The position numbers and the translations under genes were made by a program. Positions 36,298 through 44,011 of a stretch of 64,000 nucleotides of DNA are shown here, piece by piece. The stretch spans positions 992,001-1,056,000 of the forward strand of contig NZ_CP147913.1 in the NCBI RefSeq assembly GCF_037414475.1, given 5' to 3'. The DNA is from Myxococcus stipitatus. GTDB lineage: Bacteria > Myxococcota > Myxococcia > Myxococcales > Myxococcaceae. The notes under the pieces were generated by a model. That model saw nothing but the letters and a program-made list of their open reading frames with translations. It was not told the DNA's origin and made no database searches. The first letter of the stretch is position 1. Every line of letters starts with the position of its first letter.

Positions 36298-37071
36298 TCA
36301 GCCCGACGTGTCCGGCTCGCGCGGGGACTCGGCCCGCGCGGGAGCCCACTCGGGAGGCGCGTCGAGCGCGGGGCGCGACGTCAAGAGCTCATGGGGGCGG
36401 AACGAGCCCTTGTAGCGCAGCGACGCGCACGCCTGGACGCGGTAGCCCAGGTACACGTGGGGGATTCCCCGGGCCCGCGCCAGCTCCACCTGGAACACCA
36501 CGTTCGCCGTGCCCAGGGAGAGCTCCGCGTAGGCCGGGTCGTAGAAGAAGTACACCGCGCTCCACGCGCGGGGCGTCTCGTCGCAGATGCCCAGCGCCAC
36601 CAACCGCGGGCCGTCCTCCGGGCTGTCGTCGTAGAAGGCCACCTCGCGCGCGGACGGATGCGGGAAGGCGAACTGGAGCGAGTACTCGCGCACGGTGAGC
36701 GGCGACGGCTCCCAGTCCCGCGACGACTCCCGCTCCGAGTGCCAGGCCCGGTAGAGCGCCAGGCGCTCCTCGTCCACGCGCGGCACATCCACCTCCACGC
36801 GCAGATGCGCACACGCGGTCCGGGCCCGGCGCTGACTGCGGTTGGGGCGGAACGCGTCCACCGGGACACGCAGGGAGACACACTCGTGGCACGCGGCACA
36901 CGCGGGCCGGAAGTACACCGGGCCAAAGCGCCGCCACCCGCGCACCAGGAGGTGCTCGTACTCCTCCGGCGACACGTCCCGCATCACCAGATTCTCCAGC
37001 GACGCCTCCCGCTCCGGCAGGTAGCTGCACGGGCGGGGCGCTTCGACTTCATGTGCCATCAGGCGGGCCAT
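36298..37071 (-). CDS. bpt: Aspartate/glutamate leucyltransferase (Bpt, N-end rule)
   Basis: 257 residues. Transfers Leu (or Arg) from tRNA to N-terminal Asp/Glu of proteins, marking them for ClpS/ClpAP. Seen: CSYLPEREASLENLVM at the N-terminus, GWRRFGPVYFRPACAACHEC (C-x2-C-x2-C cluster), LRVPVDAFRPNRSQRR, WHSER, and the acyl-transferase GNAT-like C-terminal half ending YVQ-type HVYLGYRVQACASLRYKGSF. ATG 37059 is four codons downstream and also possible. Length is normal. Confidence 0.93.
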   Translation of the reverse strand: MARLMAHEVEAPRPCSYLPEREASLENLVMRDVSPEEYEHLLVRGWRRFGPVYFRPACAACHECVSLRVPVDAFRPNRSQRRARTACAHLRVEVDVPRVDEERLALYRAWHSERESSRDWEPSPLTVREYSLQFAFPHPSAREVAFYDDSPEDGPRLVALGICDETPRAWSAVYFFYDPAYAELSLGTANVVFQVELARARGIPHVYLGYRVQACASLRYKGSFRPHELLTSRPALDAPPEWAPARAESPREPDTSG

Positions 37072-37232
37072 ATCCGTCCCTGTTCCTCTCCGGGCCCTGG
37101 GCCGCCGTCAAGTCGAACGCGGTGAGCCCCAAAGCCTCGCGGGCAGGGACCCTACCGCCCGCCTCCCGTCCACAGGCCCATGGCATGGCGTCTGCACTAT
37201 CGCCAGGTGACTCCCAAACAAGGCGGATGCAC

Positions 37233-37463
37233 ATGGCCCGAGACTGCCTGCGGCCCTGGATGGACCGGCCCTCTGACGAAGACCCCGAGGCCGAGGCCAT
37301 GCCAACCCAGGGGCTTCACCTCGTGCCCTCCTGGCACCCCGCCACCCCGCCCCCGCACCCCGACTGGCAAACGCCTCGCTGGGAGATGGAGAATGAGTCC
37401 CAGGTCGACGTAGACCCCAGGGGGGAGCCAGATGACTTCGAGTTCGAGGTGGCCAGCTACTGA
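37233..37463 (+). CDS. Small acidic unknown protein
   Basis: 76 residues from ATG 37233, with AAGGCGG 6 bases upstream; an ATG at 37227 is also in frame. Composition is acidic and Pro-rich: RPSDEDPEAEAMPTQGLHLV, then Pro/His/Trp-rich, ending VDPRGEPDDFEFEVASY. No signal peptide. Codon use is ordinary for the neighbourhood. No family recognised, and the call rests on the ribosome site and clean frame. Confidence 0.45.
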   Translation: MARDCLRPWMDRPSDEDPEAEAMPTQGLHLVPSWHPATPPPHPDWQTPRWEMENESQVDVDPRGEPDDFEFEVASY

Positions 37464-37614
37464 AGCCGCGTCGGAGCCGGACGCCAACGCGTCGGAGCAG
37501 GACGAGACTTCTCAACCTCATCCACTTCGAGAACACACAGCCCCCGCATCCCTTGCGCGCCAGGCGGGCGGACGCGCACAACTCGCGGTGGATGCGCTTC
37601 CCAGGCGAGGCGGC

Positions 37615-37644
37615 TTCTCAGCCCCCGGCGCAAGCGCGTATAAG
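37615..37644 (+). promoter_or_regulatory. Promoter giving a probably leaderless transcript
   Basis: TTCTCA (37615-37620) and TATAAG (37639-37644) are separated by 18 bases and match the -35/-10 consensus at 4 and 5 of 6 positions. Transcription would begin at about the ATG 37651, 6 bases after the -10 box, and no Shine-Dalgarno sequence is present. Confidence 0.5.
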
Positions 37645-37650
37645 TCAGAC

Positions 37651-38505
37651 ATGTCCGCAATCGATGTCTCCGTGGTGATGCCCACCCACCGGAGAGAAAA
37701 GGAAGTGGTGGAGGCCATCCGCTCGGTGCTCCGCCAAGAGGGGGTCCAGGTGGAGGTCATCGTCCTGGATGACACGCCCGAGGGCACCGCGCGAGCCGCC
37801 GTGGAGGCGCTGGGCGACTCACGCGTGCGCTACGTGGTGAACGACCCGCCGTCCAAGGGGCGCCCCGCGGTGGTGCGCAACCACGGCGTGACGTTGGCCA
37901 AGGGCCGCTACCTGCACTTCCTGGACGACGACGACATGCTCGCGGACGGGGCGCTGCACGCGATGGTGAGCGCGCTGGACGCGCGTCCCCAGGCGGGTGT
38001 TGCGGTGGGTTGGGTGGTGCCGTTCGGCGACGACGCGGACTGGCTCAAGGACAAGAGCGAATACTTCCAGTGGGCCGCCAAGGTGGGCGCCAGCACGCCC
38101 AGCAGCCTGTGGACGGTGGCGCACATCCTCTTCCGCGGCACGCTGTATGTGAATTCAGCGTGCATGATTCGGCGCGAGCACTTCGCGGCGCTGGGCGGCT
38201 TCGACGCCAGCATCCCCGTCTACGAGGACGTGGACTTCTACCTGCGCGGCATCCGCGCCTACGGCCACGTGTACGTCGACCGGCCCATCCTGCACTACCG
38301 CACGGGCCGGCCGTCGCTGATGCACAACCTGGGCAAGGACGGCACGCTGGTGATGCAGTCCAATGAGATGATTCACGGCAAGTACCGCCAGACGAACGGC
38401 ATGTTGGAGTACCGCATGCTGCAGTTCTTCATGCGGGCGTTTCCCTTCGGCCTCACCAAGCGTCTGCCGACCCTGTGGTTGCCGAAGCCGGGCCGGGTGC
38501 CATGA
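37651..38505 (+). CDS. GT2-family glycosyltransferase
   Basis: 284 residues. GT-A fold: IDVSVVMPTHRREKEVVEAI, VIVLDDTPEGT, GRPAVVRNHGVTLAKG, the DxD site HFLDDDDML, and the acceptor-side acidic block IPVYEDVDFYLRG. The C-terminal part FFMRAFPFGLTKRLP is amphipathic. Likely adds a sugar to a cell-surface or small-molecule acceptor. It overlaps the next gene (PLP decarboxylase) by ATGA, so the two act together. Start at ATG 37651 has no ribosome site but a promoter immediately upstream. Confidence 0.9.
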   Translation: MSAIDVSVVMPTHRREKEVVEAIRSVLRQEGVQVEVIVLDDTPEGTARAAVEALGDSRVRYVVNDPPSKGRPAVVRNHGVTLAKGRYLHFLDDDDMLADGALHAMVSALDARPQAGVAVGWVVPFGDDADWLKDKSEYFQWAAKVGASTPSSLWTVAHILFRGTLYVNSACMIRREHFAALGGFDASIPVYEDVDFYLRGIRAYGHVYVDRPILHYRTGRPSLMHNLGKDGTLVMQSNEMIHGKYRQTNGMLEYRMLQFFMRAFPFGLTKRLPTLWLPKPGRVP

Positions 38506-39971
38506 GCTTCAAGAGCCGTTTCGTGGGGAGCGCCAAGCGTCAGGTGAAGCAGACGCTCAGGCCCATGCTCCAGCGGGCCATGGCCCCCGCGCGCACGGAG
38601 ATTCCCCCGTCGTACTGGGGACTCGAGCGGCGGCCGGGACAGGGCCTGTGCCTGGAGGGTGTGCCGCTCAAGGAGCTGGTGGAGCGGTGGGGTTCGCCGC
38701 TGCACGTGGTGCACCTGGCCGCGCTGCGCCGCAACGTGGAGCGCTTCCAGGCGGTGCCGCCAGGGTGCACGGCGGGCTGCGAGGTCTACTACTCATACAA
38801 GACGAACCCGGTGCCGGGAATCCTCTCGGTGATGCACGGGCTGGGCGTGGGCGCCGAAATCATCTCCGCCTATGAGCTGTGGCTCGCGCTGAAGCTGGGC
38901 GTCCCCGCCGACCGCATCGTCTACAACGGCCCGGTGAAGTCAGAGGCCTCCGTGCGCGAGTCCATCAGCCGGGGCATCCAGCTGCTGGCCGCCAACCACC
39001 CGGAGGAGTTGGGCACCTTCGCGCGCATCGCCGCGGAGGTGGGCAAGCGGCCTCGCGTGGCGCTGCGGGTGAGCACGGACAGCGGCTGGGCGGCGCAGTT
39101 CGGCACGCCCATCGCCGGGGGCGCGGCGCTGCGGGCGTACGCGCAGGCCCGGGCCTCCTCGCACCTGAACGTGGTGGGCCTGCACGCGCACCGGGGCGCC
39201 ACCATCCGCACCGAGGGCGAGTTCACCGGCTTCGTGGAGGCAGTGCTGGCCTTCACGGACACGCTGCATCAGGAGCTGGGGCTGGACCTGGAGGTGCTGG
39301 ATCTGGGCGGCAGCCTCTGCACGCCCTCGGTGGAGCACATCGCCGAGCGCGACTGGCGGCTCAACCTCACCTTCTTCCGGGACGTGCCCGCGCCGGACCC
39401 GACGCAGGCGATGGGAATCTCCCGCTACGTCTCGCTCGCGGTGGAGATGGTGGAGTCGCACTACGCGCGCCGAGGGCGTCGGCGTCCCCGTATCTTCCTG
39501 GAGCCGGGCCGCGCCATGACGGGAGACACGCAGCTCCTGCTGGGGCGCGTGCACACGCTCAAGGCCGGTGAGGACCGGACGTGGGCGGTGCTCGACATGG
39601 GCGTCAACCATGCCGAGTGCGTGCGCAACGAGTACCACCAGCTCTTCCACGTGGACCGGCCGGACGCGCCCGCCTCGCGGGTGTACACGGTGGTGGGCCC
39701 CATCTGCACGCCGGGGGACACGCTGTACCACGCGAAGCGGCTGCCGGACCTGGCCCCGGGCGACACGCTGGCCATCATGGACGCGGGCGCCTACTTCGTG
39801 CCCTTCGCCACGTCCTTCTCGTATCCCCAGCCCGCCATCATCGCGCTGGAAGAGGACGGTTCGGAGCGGCTGCTCCGGCGAGCGGAGACGTTCGAGGACC
39901 AGGTGGCGCTCGACGCGGTGGACCCGGTGCAGACGCCCCGGGCCTCGCAGGACAAGCCCGAAGCCGCGTGA
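38502..39971 (+). CDS. PLP-dependent decarboxylase, DapDC/ODC (fold type III) family
   Basis: 489 residues. PLP-binding Lys100 in YYSYKTNPVPG, RIVYNGPVKSE, LHAHRGATI, the Gly loop VLDLGGSLCTPS, EPGRAMTGDT, and the C-terminal active-site block VVGPICTPGDTLYHAKRLP and MDAGAYFVPFATSFSYP. Diaminopimelate or related D-centre amino-acid decarboxylases share these. A ~50-residue basic N-terminal extension is unusual. Coupled to a glycosyltransferase and facing an ATP-grasp gene, it is more likely a specialised biosynthesis enzyme than the housekeeping LysA. Confidence 0.87.
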   Translation: MSFKSRFVGSAKRQVKQTLRPMLQRAMAPARTEIPPSYWGLERRPGQGLCLEGVPLKELVERWGSPLHVVHLAALRRNVERFQAVPPGCTAGCEVYYSYKTNPVPGILSVMHGLGVGAEIISAYELWLALKLGVPADRIVYNGPVKSEASVRESISRGIQLLAANHPEELGTFARIAAEVGKRPRVALRVSTDSGWAAQFGTPIAGGAALRAYAQARASSHLNVVGLHAHRGATIRTEGEFTGFVEAVLAFTDTLHQELGLDLEVLDLGGSLCTPSVEHIAERDWRLNLTFFRDVPAPDPTQAMGISRYVSLAVEMVESHYARRGRRRPRIFLEPGRAMTGDTQLLLGRVHTLKAGEDRTWAVLDMGVNHAECVRNEYHQLFHVDRPDAPASRVYTVVGPICTPGDTLYHAKRLPDLAPGDTLAIMDAGAYFVPFATSFSYPQPAIIALEEDGSERLLRRAETFEDQVALDAVDPVQTPRASQDKPEAA

Positions 39972-39977
39972 GCGCCG

Positions 39978-40006
39978 CGGGCCGCCCAGCGGACTTGGGC
40001 GGCCCG
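39978..40006. terminator. Bidirectional terminator hairpin
   Basis: Perfect 11-bp stem (39978-39988 with 39996-40006), 7-base loop, TTT on the right side, between convergent genes. Confidence 0.85.
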
Positions 40007-40019
40007 TTTCCAACGGCAT

Positions 40020-41522
40020 CTACCGGTTGAGCACCATCATCCGCAGGAAGGCGCGGGGGTGGCGCGCGGAGCCGTAGAGAATCTGCGCCAGTTCCACCGC
40101 CGACGGCACCAGGTCATCCGAGTCGATGAGCGGGTCCACCGCCACGTCCCGGTGCGACTGCAGCCAGCGGCGCCACTGCCGGGCTTCTTCCACGGGGAGC
40201 GCGCCCGACAGGCGCTGGAGGTTGAGCAGCATCTCCAGAGCGATGCGGTTGCAGAACACCTCGCCCTTGCCCTTCCACGCGCGCGCGGCGGCCACCACGT
40301 CCTGGAGCGAGTCCGCGTCTCCCACCGCCGCGTGATAGGCCATGAGCGGCAGTGGCAGGCCCCGGGCGATGTCGAAGCCCATCTGCCCGTAGTAGCGGGG
40401 GTTGAAGTCGATGAGGAGGAAGTCGTCCTTCGTCTGGATGAACTCCACCTCGAACACGCCGTGATAGCCCAGCCGCTGGCACAGGCGCTTGAGGCCATCC
40501 GCCAGGTCCTGACGCACGGGCGCGGACTCGAAGCACACGCCCACGCCCAGCCGGCGCGGACGCTGGAGCACCTTCATGGCGCCGCGCACCTCGAACACCT
40601 CACCCGTCTCGTCCACGAAGCCCGACAGGCTGTAGATGCCCTGCGCGGCCTCGGGATGGAACTCCTGCACCATGGGGCGCGCGACGGCCGGGTCGAAGTC
40701 CACCAGCATGGGCGCGTAGCCGTCGCGCGCGAAGGCGCGGTACTCCTCGACGAGCTGCGAGGGCTCGGCGACGGGCAGGCCCTTGCGATGCGTGGAGTAG
40801 AGAATCTGCGTCGTCGGCTTGATGAGGACCGGGAAGCGGGCCTCGCGCGAGATGGACTCCAGGTCCGCTTCCGACTCGGGGAACCAGGTGCGCGGCAGCG
40901 TCAGGCCGGCCTGCTGGCCCGCCTCGAAGAGCTTGCGCTTGTTGAGCAGCCCGTACACCGCCTCCACGCCGGGGTCATAGAGGTGGAAGTACTTGGAGAG
41001 CGCCTCGGCGTGGACGGAGACCAGCCACGCCAGCTCGTCGCTCGTCGGGTACAGCACGTGCCGGCGCGGCTCGGAACGGCCGAAGTCCAGCAGCCACGCG
41101 AGGAAGGCCTCGGGTTGGGACTCGGGAGGACACTGCACGCGGCGCCCGACGAAGCGGGACCAACTGGCGGGGCCCAGCTTGCCGGGGTCCGCCACGGCGA
41201 CGTCGATGCCATGGCGCCCGAAGCAGCGCGCGGCGGCGAGCGTGCCATAGAAGCTCGCGGAGAAGAGCAGCACCGGCGGACGCTCTTCCGCGCGCCCGCG
41301 CACCGCCTGCTCCACCTTCACGTGTTCTGCCTCCACCTGTGGTGTCTCCAGTCTTTCCACGCCCTCTGTCCTGCGCGAGCGCGAGGACGCTCCACGCGCC
41401 GGGACCTGGGCCTTCGCCATGACGGCGGAGGCCTGCGTCGAAGCGAGCATCGCGGTGCCCGCGGCAAGCCCGGCGGTGAGGCGTGAGAGAATGTGTCGTT
41501 TCATGTCCAGGGGAAGCAACAT
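40020..41522 (-). CDS. ATP-grasp enzyme with an odd N-terminus
   Basis: 500 residues from ATG 41522; other in-frame ATGs at 41504 and 41420. The ATP-grasp part begins near residue 80 (PPVLLFSASFYGTLAAARCF): VLYPTSDELAWLVS, LLNKRKLFEAGQQAGLTLPR, FPVLIKPTTQIL (ATP Lys), VQEFHPEA, and VFEVEFIQTKDDFLLIDFNPRYYGQ with the metal acidic and Asn residues. Typical of carbamoyl-phosphate-synthase-like ligases that join a carboxylate to an amine. The first 40 residues look like a signal peptide (HILSRLTAGLAAGTAMLAST), strange for an ATP enzyme. Converges on the PLP decarboxylase. Confidence 0.8.
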   Translation of the reverse strand: MLLPLDMKRHILSRLTAGLAAGTAMLASTQASAVMAKAQVPARGASSRSRRTEGVERLETPQVEAEHVKVEQAVRGRAEERPPVLLFSASFYGTLAAARCFGRHGIDVAVADPGKLGPASWSRFVGRRVQCPPESQPEAFLAWLLDFGRSEPRRHVLYPTSDELAWLVSVHAEALSKYFHLYDPGVEAVYGLLNKRKLFEAGQQAGLTLPRTWFPESEADLESISREARFPVLIKPTTQILYSTHRKGLPVAEPSQLVEEYRAFARDGYAPMLVDFDPAVARPMVQEFHPEAAQGIYSLSGFVDETGEVFEVRGAMKVLQRPRRLGVGVCFESAPVRQDLADGLKRLCQRLGYHGVFEVEFIQTKDDFLLIDFNPRYYGQMGFDIARGLPLPLMAYHAAVGDADSLQDVVAAARAWKGKGEVFCNRIALEMLLNLQRLSGALPVEEARQWRRWLQSHRDVAVDPLIDSDDLVPSAVELAQILYGSARHPRAFLRMMVLNR

Positions 41523-41708
41523 AGCCGCCCCCCACCCCATTTGCCGCTGTCCGGTTCACTTCGTGACGCCTGTTTGGAGCGCGAACGAAAGGAGGCTGAC
41601 GGGACGGCCTCCACCCAGCGGGTCCGCCGCGACGGCGTGACAGGTTCCGCACCCATCCCGTGTCCCCCACTGCACGAAGCGCCGGGTGTGTCGGACAGGC
41701 ACCGAGGC

Positions 41709-42578
41709 TCAGGGACAGATGCCTCCGTCGGGCCTCCACGACAGGTAGCCCGAGTCGAGCAGCCACGAGTCCACCGCCACCCCGCTCACGCGCGAGGCCA
41801 GGCGTGTGACGGACTCGCGAAAGGCGTCGTGGGGGGCGGTGTAACCGGTGTCACGGGCGTGTTGCCAGACCTCGTTCCAGGTCTGGAAGAAGTCGTGCAT
41901 GGGTTCTCCGGGGCGCACGCGGCGGCGGAGGTCGCGGGGCAGCCAGTCGCGGAACTGCCAGGGGGCGAAGCCATGGCGGAAGGTGGTGTGGAACAGCAGG
42001 GCTTCACGCGCGGGCGCGAGGCCCGCGTCTTGAGCGGGGCGACGCAGCAGGTGCGCGGCGAGGACCGAACCCTCCGGGTCCGAGCTGCCCTCCACGAGCA
42101 GGCCCGACGGGAGGAGGAAGCGGCTCAGGGCGTGGTGGACCTCGGGGACTCGCTCGACGGGCCCCTGACGCAGAACGTTCATGGCCCGCACGAGCCGGGC
42201 GGGCTCATCCGCCGAGAGCGGAAGTTCGAAGCCGCCCTGGCGGAAGTGAGTGCGCGGCCCTGCGTGGACCTGAGCCGCCTGGGCTCGCGTGGCGTCCAGT
42301 TCCACACCGACCACGGTGAGTTCCGGGTGGAGCACACGGAAGGCCTCCGCGCTCTCGAGCGTGGTCCACGGGTGTTCCCCGAACCCCACGTCGACGAAGA
42401 CGCCCTGGGCCCACGGGCCGTCGACGCGCGTGAGCAGCGCGGATTCGAAGCGGCACAGGTAGGCATCCAGTGCGCGCAGACGCCCCGGAGAGGTGCGCCC
42501 CCGCGTCTTCGCGTCGAGCGTGGACATGTCACGCACTTCGGCGAGAGGAGCCCCACACGTCAAGCACTCCGGCTTCAT
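41709..42578 (-). CDS. SAM-dependent methyltransferase-like protein
   Basis: 289 residues from ATG 42578; GTG 42584 is also possible. N-terminal C-x2-C (CLTCGAP) is a lone half zinc site. Rossmann elements: GVFVDVGFGEHPWTTLESA as the glycine loop, LTVVGVELDATRAQAAQ ending the second strand in acid, and FRQGGFELPL; the rest is helical with FRDWLPRDLRRRVRPGE. The motif set fits class I methyltransferases though loop residues differ from the usual G-x-G-x-G. Substrate unknown. Divergent, 35 bases from a zinc-ribbon membrane protein gene. Confidence 0.65.
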   Translation of the reverse strand: MKPECLTCGAPLAEVRDMSTLDAKTRGRTSPGRLRALDAYLCRFESALLTRVDGPWAQGVFVDVGFGEHPWTTLESAEAFRVLHPELTVVGVELDATRAQAAQVHAGPRTHFRQGGFELPLSADEPARLVRAMNVLRQGPVERVPEVHHALSRFLLPSGLLVEGSSDPEGSVLAAHLLRRPAQDAGLAPAREALLFHTTFRHGFAPWQFRDWLPRDLRRRVRPGEPMHDFFQTWNEVWQHARDTGYTAPHDAFRESVTRLASRVSGVAVDSWLLDSGYLSWRPDGGICP

Positions 42579-42613
42579 TTTCACCGAGCCACCCAGGCCA
42601 TTAGTCTGGGGCC

Positions 42614-43957
42614 GTGCGCCCGGCCTCCGCCCTCACCTGCCCCGGCTGTCAGACGCCCCGCGTGGACGGGCCCGAGTGCCCTCGCTGCGGCATCATCTAC
42701 GCACGAGCGGATGCCCGCGCCGCGCGCAAGGCCGAGCAGGAACGCGCCGCCGCACACGCCTCCTCGCCGCACGCCGCGGCGCGCGCCGCCGCGATGACGG
42801 GGCAAGACGCACCATCCTCACCCTTGGCACGCGCCTCCGCGATGACGGGGCAAGACGCCCCCTCCCCCCCCTTGCAACGCGCCTCCGCGATGACGGAGCA
42901 AGACGCCCCCTCCTCCCCCTTGCAACGCGCCAGCGCGGCCGCCGCGCGAGAAGCCTGGGCACGCCCCACGAGCCCCACCGCGCCTGGCTCGGCCATCGGC
43001 GGGCCGAGCGCGTCGCCGGAGGAACGAAGCGGCTGGCCTCCGCCGCCAGGAACACTCTCGGAGCCGCGCCACTCCCAACGGCCCCCAGACTCCGGCGCGC
43101 CGGGGCGCGACTCGCCGCGCTTCGACGGTGTGCCCACCGGGCTCTTCGATGCGGAGTCCTTCGCCTTGGCCTTCGCGCCCTCCTCGTCGGACGCCGAGGA
43201 GCACCTTCACGAGGTCCGGCTGCGCATGGTCGTCATCCCCACCGCGCTGCTGTTGAGCTATCTGGGCGTCACGAGCTCGATGAACTTCGTCATCCGCCTC
43301 GTGACCATGTACGTCCACGAAGTGGGCCACGCCGTCACCGCGTGGCTCTGCGGCTTGCTCGCCATTCCGGGCCCGTGGGCGACCTCCATCGGCGGGAAGC
43401 GGTTGTACTGGATGGCCATGCTCCTGGCCGGGGGCCTGTCCCTGTGGACCTGGACCGGATGGAAGCAGCGCCGTCATGCCTGGGTGGCGTGGGGCGCAAG
43501 CCTGCTCGTCATCCAGTTCGTCTGCACGCTCGTCCTTTCGATGGACCGGGCCTTGGCCCTCATCTCCTTCGGCGGAGACGCCGGGATGCTGGTCCTGGGG
43601 ACGGTGCTGATGGGGACATTCTACGTGCGCCCCGGCAGCGCCCTGCACACGCGGGGACTCCGCTGGGGCTTCGTGGCCATTGGCGCCCTCGCCTTCTGGG
43701 ACGGCTTCCACACCTGGTGGACCGCGCGAACCGACGCGGAGGTCATCCCCTTTGGCCGCATCGAGGGTGTCGCCCTGAGCGACGCGAGCAGCCTCGTGGA
43801 GACCTACGGCTGGTCAGAGGGCGACCTCATCCACCGCCACGTGGTGCTGGGCCTGGCGTGCCTCACGGCGCTCGCGGCGCAATACGCCTGGATGCTCTAC
43901 CGGGAGCGGGCCCACCTTCGCGCCGCCCTGCGAGCGCTCCCCTTCCAGGACGGGTGA
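42614..43957 (+). CDS. Zinc-ribbon membrane protein with HEVGH metalloprotease-like motif
   Basis: 447 residues from GTG 42614. Zinc ribbon at the N-terminus (C-x2-C, x10, C-x2-C: CPGCQTP ... CPRCGII). Residues 60-107 are three copies of a 16-residue repeat. A Pro/Ser-rich linker leads to ~6 membrane helices with YVHEVGHAV at 235-239, the H-E-x-x-H zinc motif of site-2-type membrane proteases, and later FWDGFHTWW. HExxH in a membrane helix fits M50-like peptidases, but a partner N-x-x-P-G motif is not evident, so activity is uncertain. Confidence 0.75.
   Translation: MRPASALTCPGCQTPRVDGPECPRCGIIYARADARAARKAEQERAAAHASSPHAAARAAAMTGQDAPSSPLARASAMTGQDAPSPPLQRASAMTEQDAPSSPLQRASAAAAREAWARPTSPTAPGSAIGGPSASPEERSGWPPPPGTLSEPRHSQRPPDSGAPGRDSPRFDGVPTGLFDAESFALAFAPSSSDAEEHLHEVRLRMVVIPTALLLSYLGVTSSMNFVIRLVTMYVHEVGHAVTAWLCGLLAIPGPWATSIGGKRLYWMAMLLAGGLSLWTWTGWKQRRHAWVAWGASLLVIQFVCTLVLSMDRALALISFGGDAGMLVLGTVLMGTFYVRPGSALHTRGLRWGFVAIGALAFWDGFHTWWTARTDAEVIPFGRIEGVALSDASSLVETYGWSEGDLIHRHVVLGLACLTALAAQYAWMLYRERAHLRAALRALPFQDG
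42791..42934 (+). repeat. Three tandem 48-base repeats inside the zinc-ribbon gene
   Basis: Copies at 42791-42838, 42839-42886 and 42887-42934, in frame, coding AMTGQDAPSSPLARAS and close variants (AMTGQDAPSPPLQRAS, AMTEQDAPSSPLQRAS). High base identity suggests recent duplication by slippage. Confidence 0.9.
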
Positions 43958-43985
43958 GCAGACGTCCCAGGTTGTGACAGGCGTA

Positions 43986-44006
43986 CCGAAGGCCAGTACC
44001 CTTCGG
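43986..44006 (+). promoter_or_regulatory. Hairpin in the OPT gene leader
   Basis: CCGAAGG (43986-43992) pairs with CCTTCGG (44000-44006), loop 7, ending 5 bases before ATG 44012. It either ends the upstream gene or hides the ribosome site. Confidence 0.4.
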
Positions 44007-44011
44007 CCGAC

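Noticed and set aside
42791..42934. CRISPR-like array
   Set aside because: The units are contiguous 48-base coding repeats in frame, without spacers.
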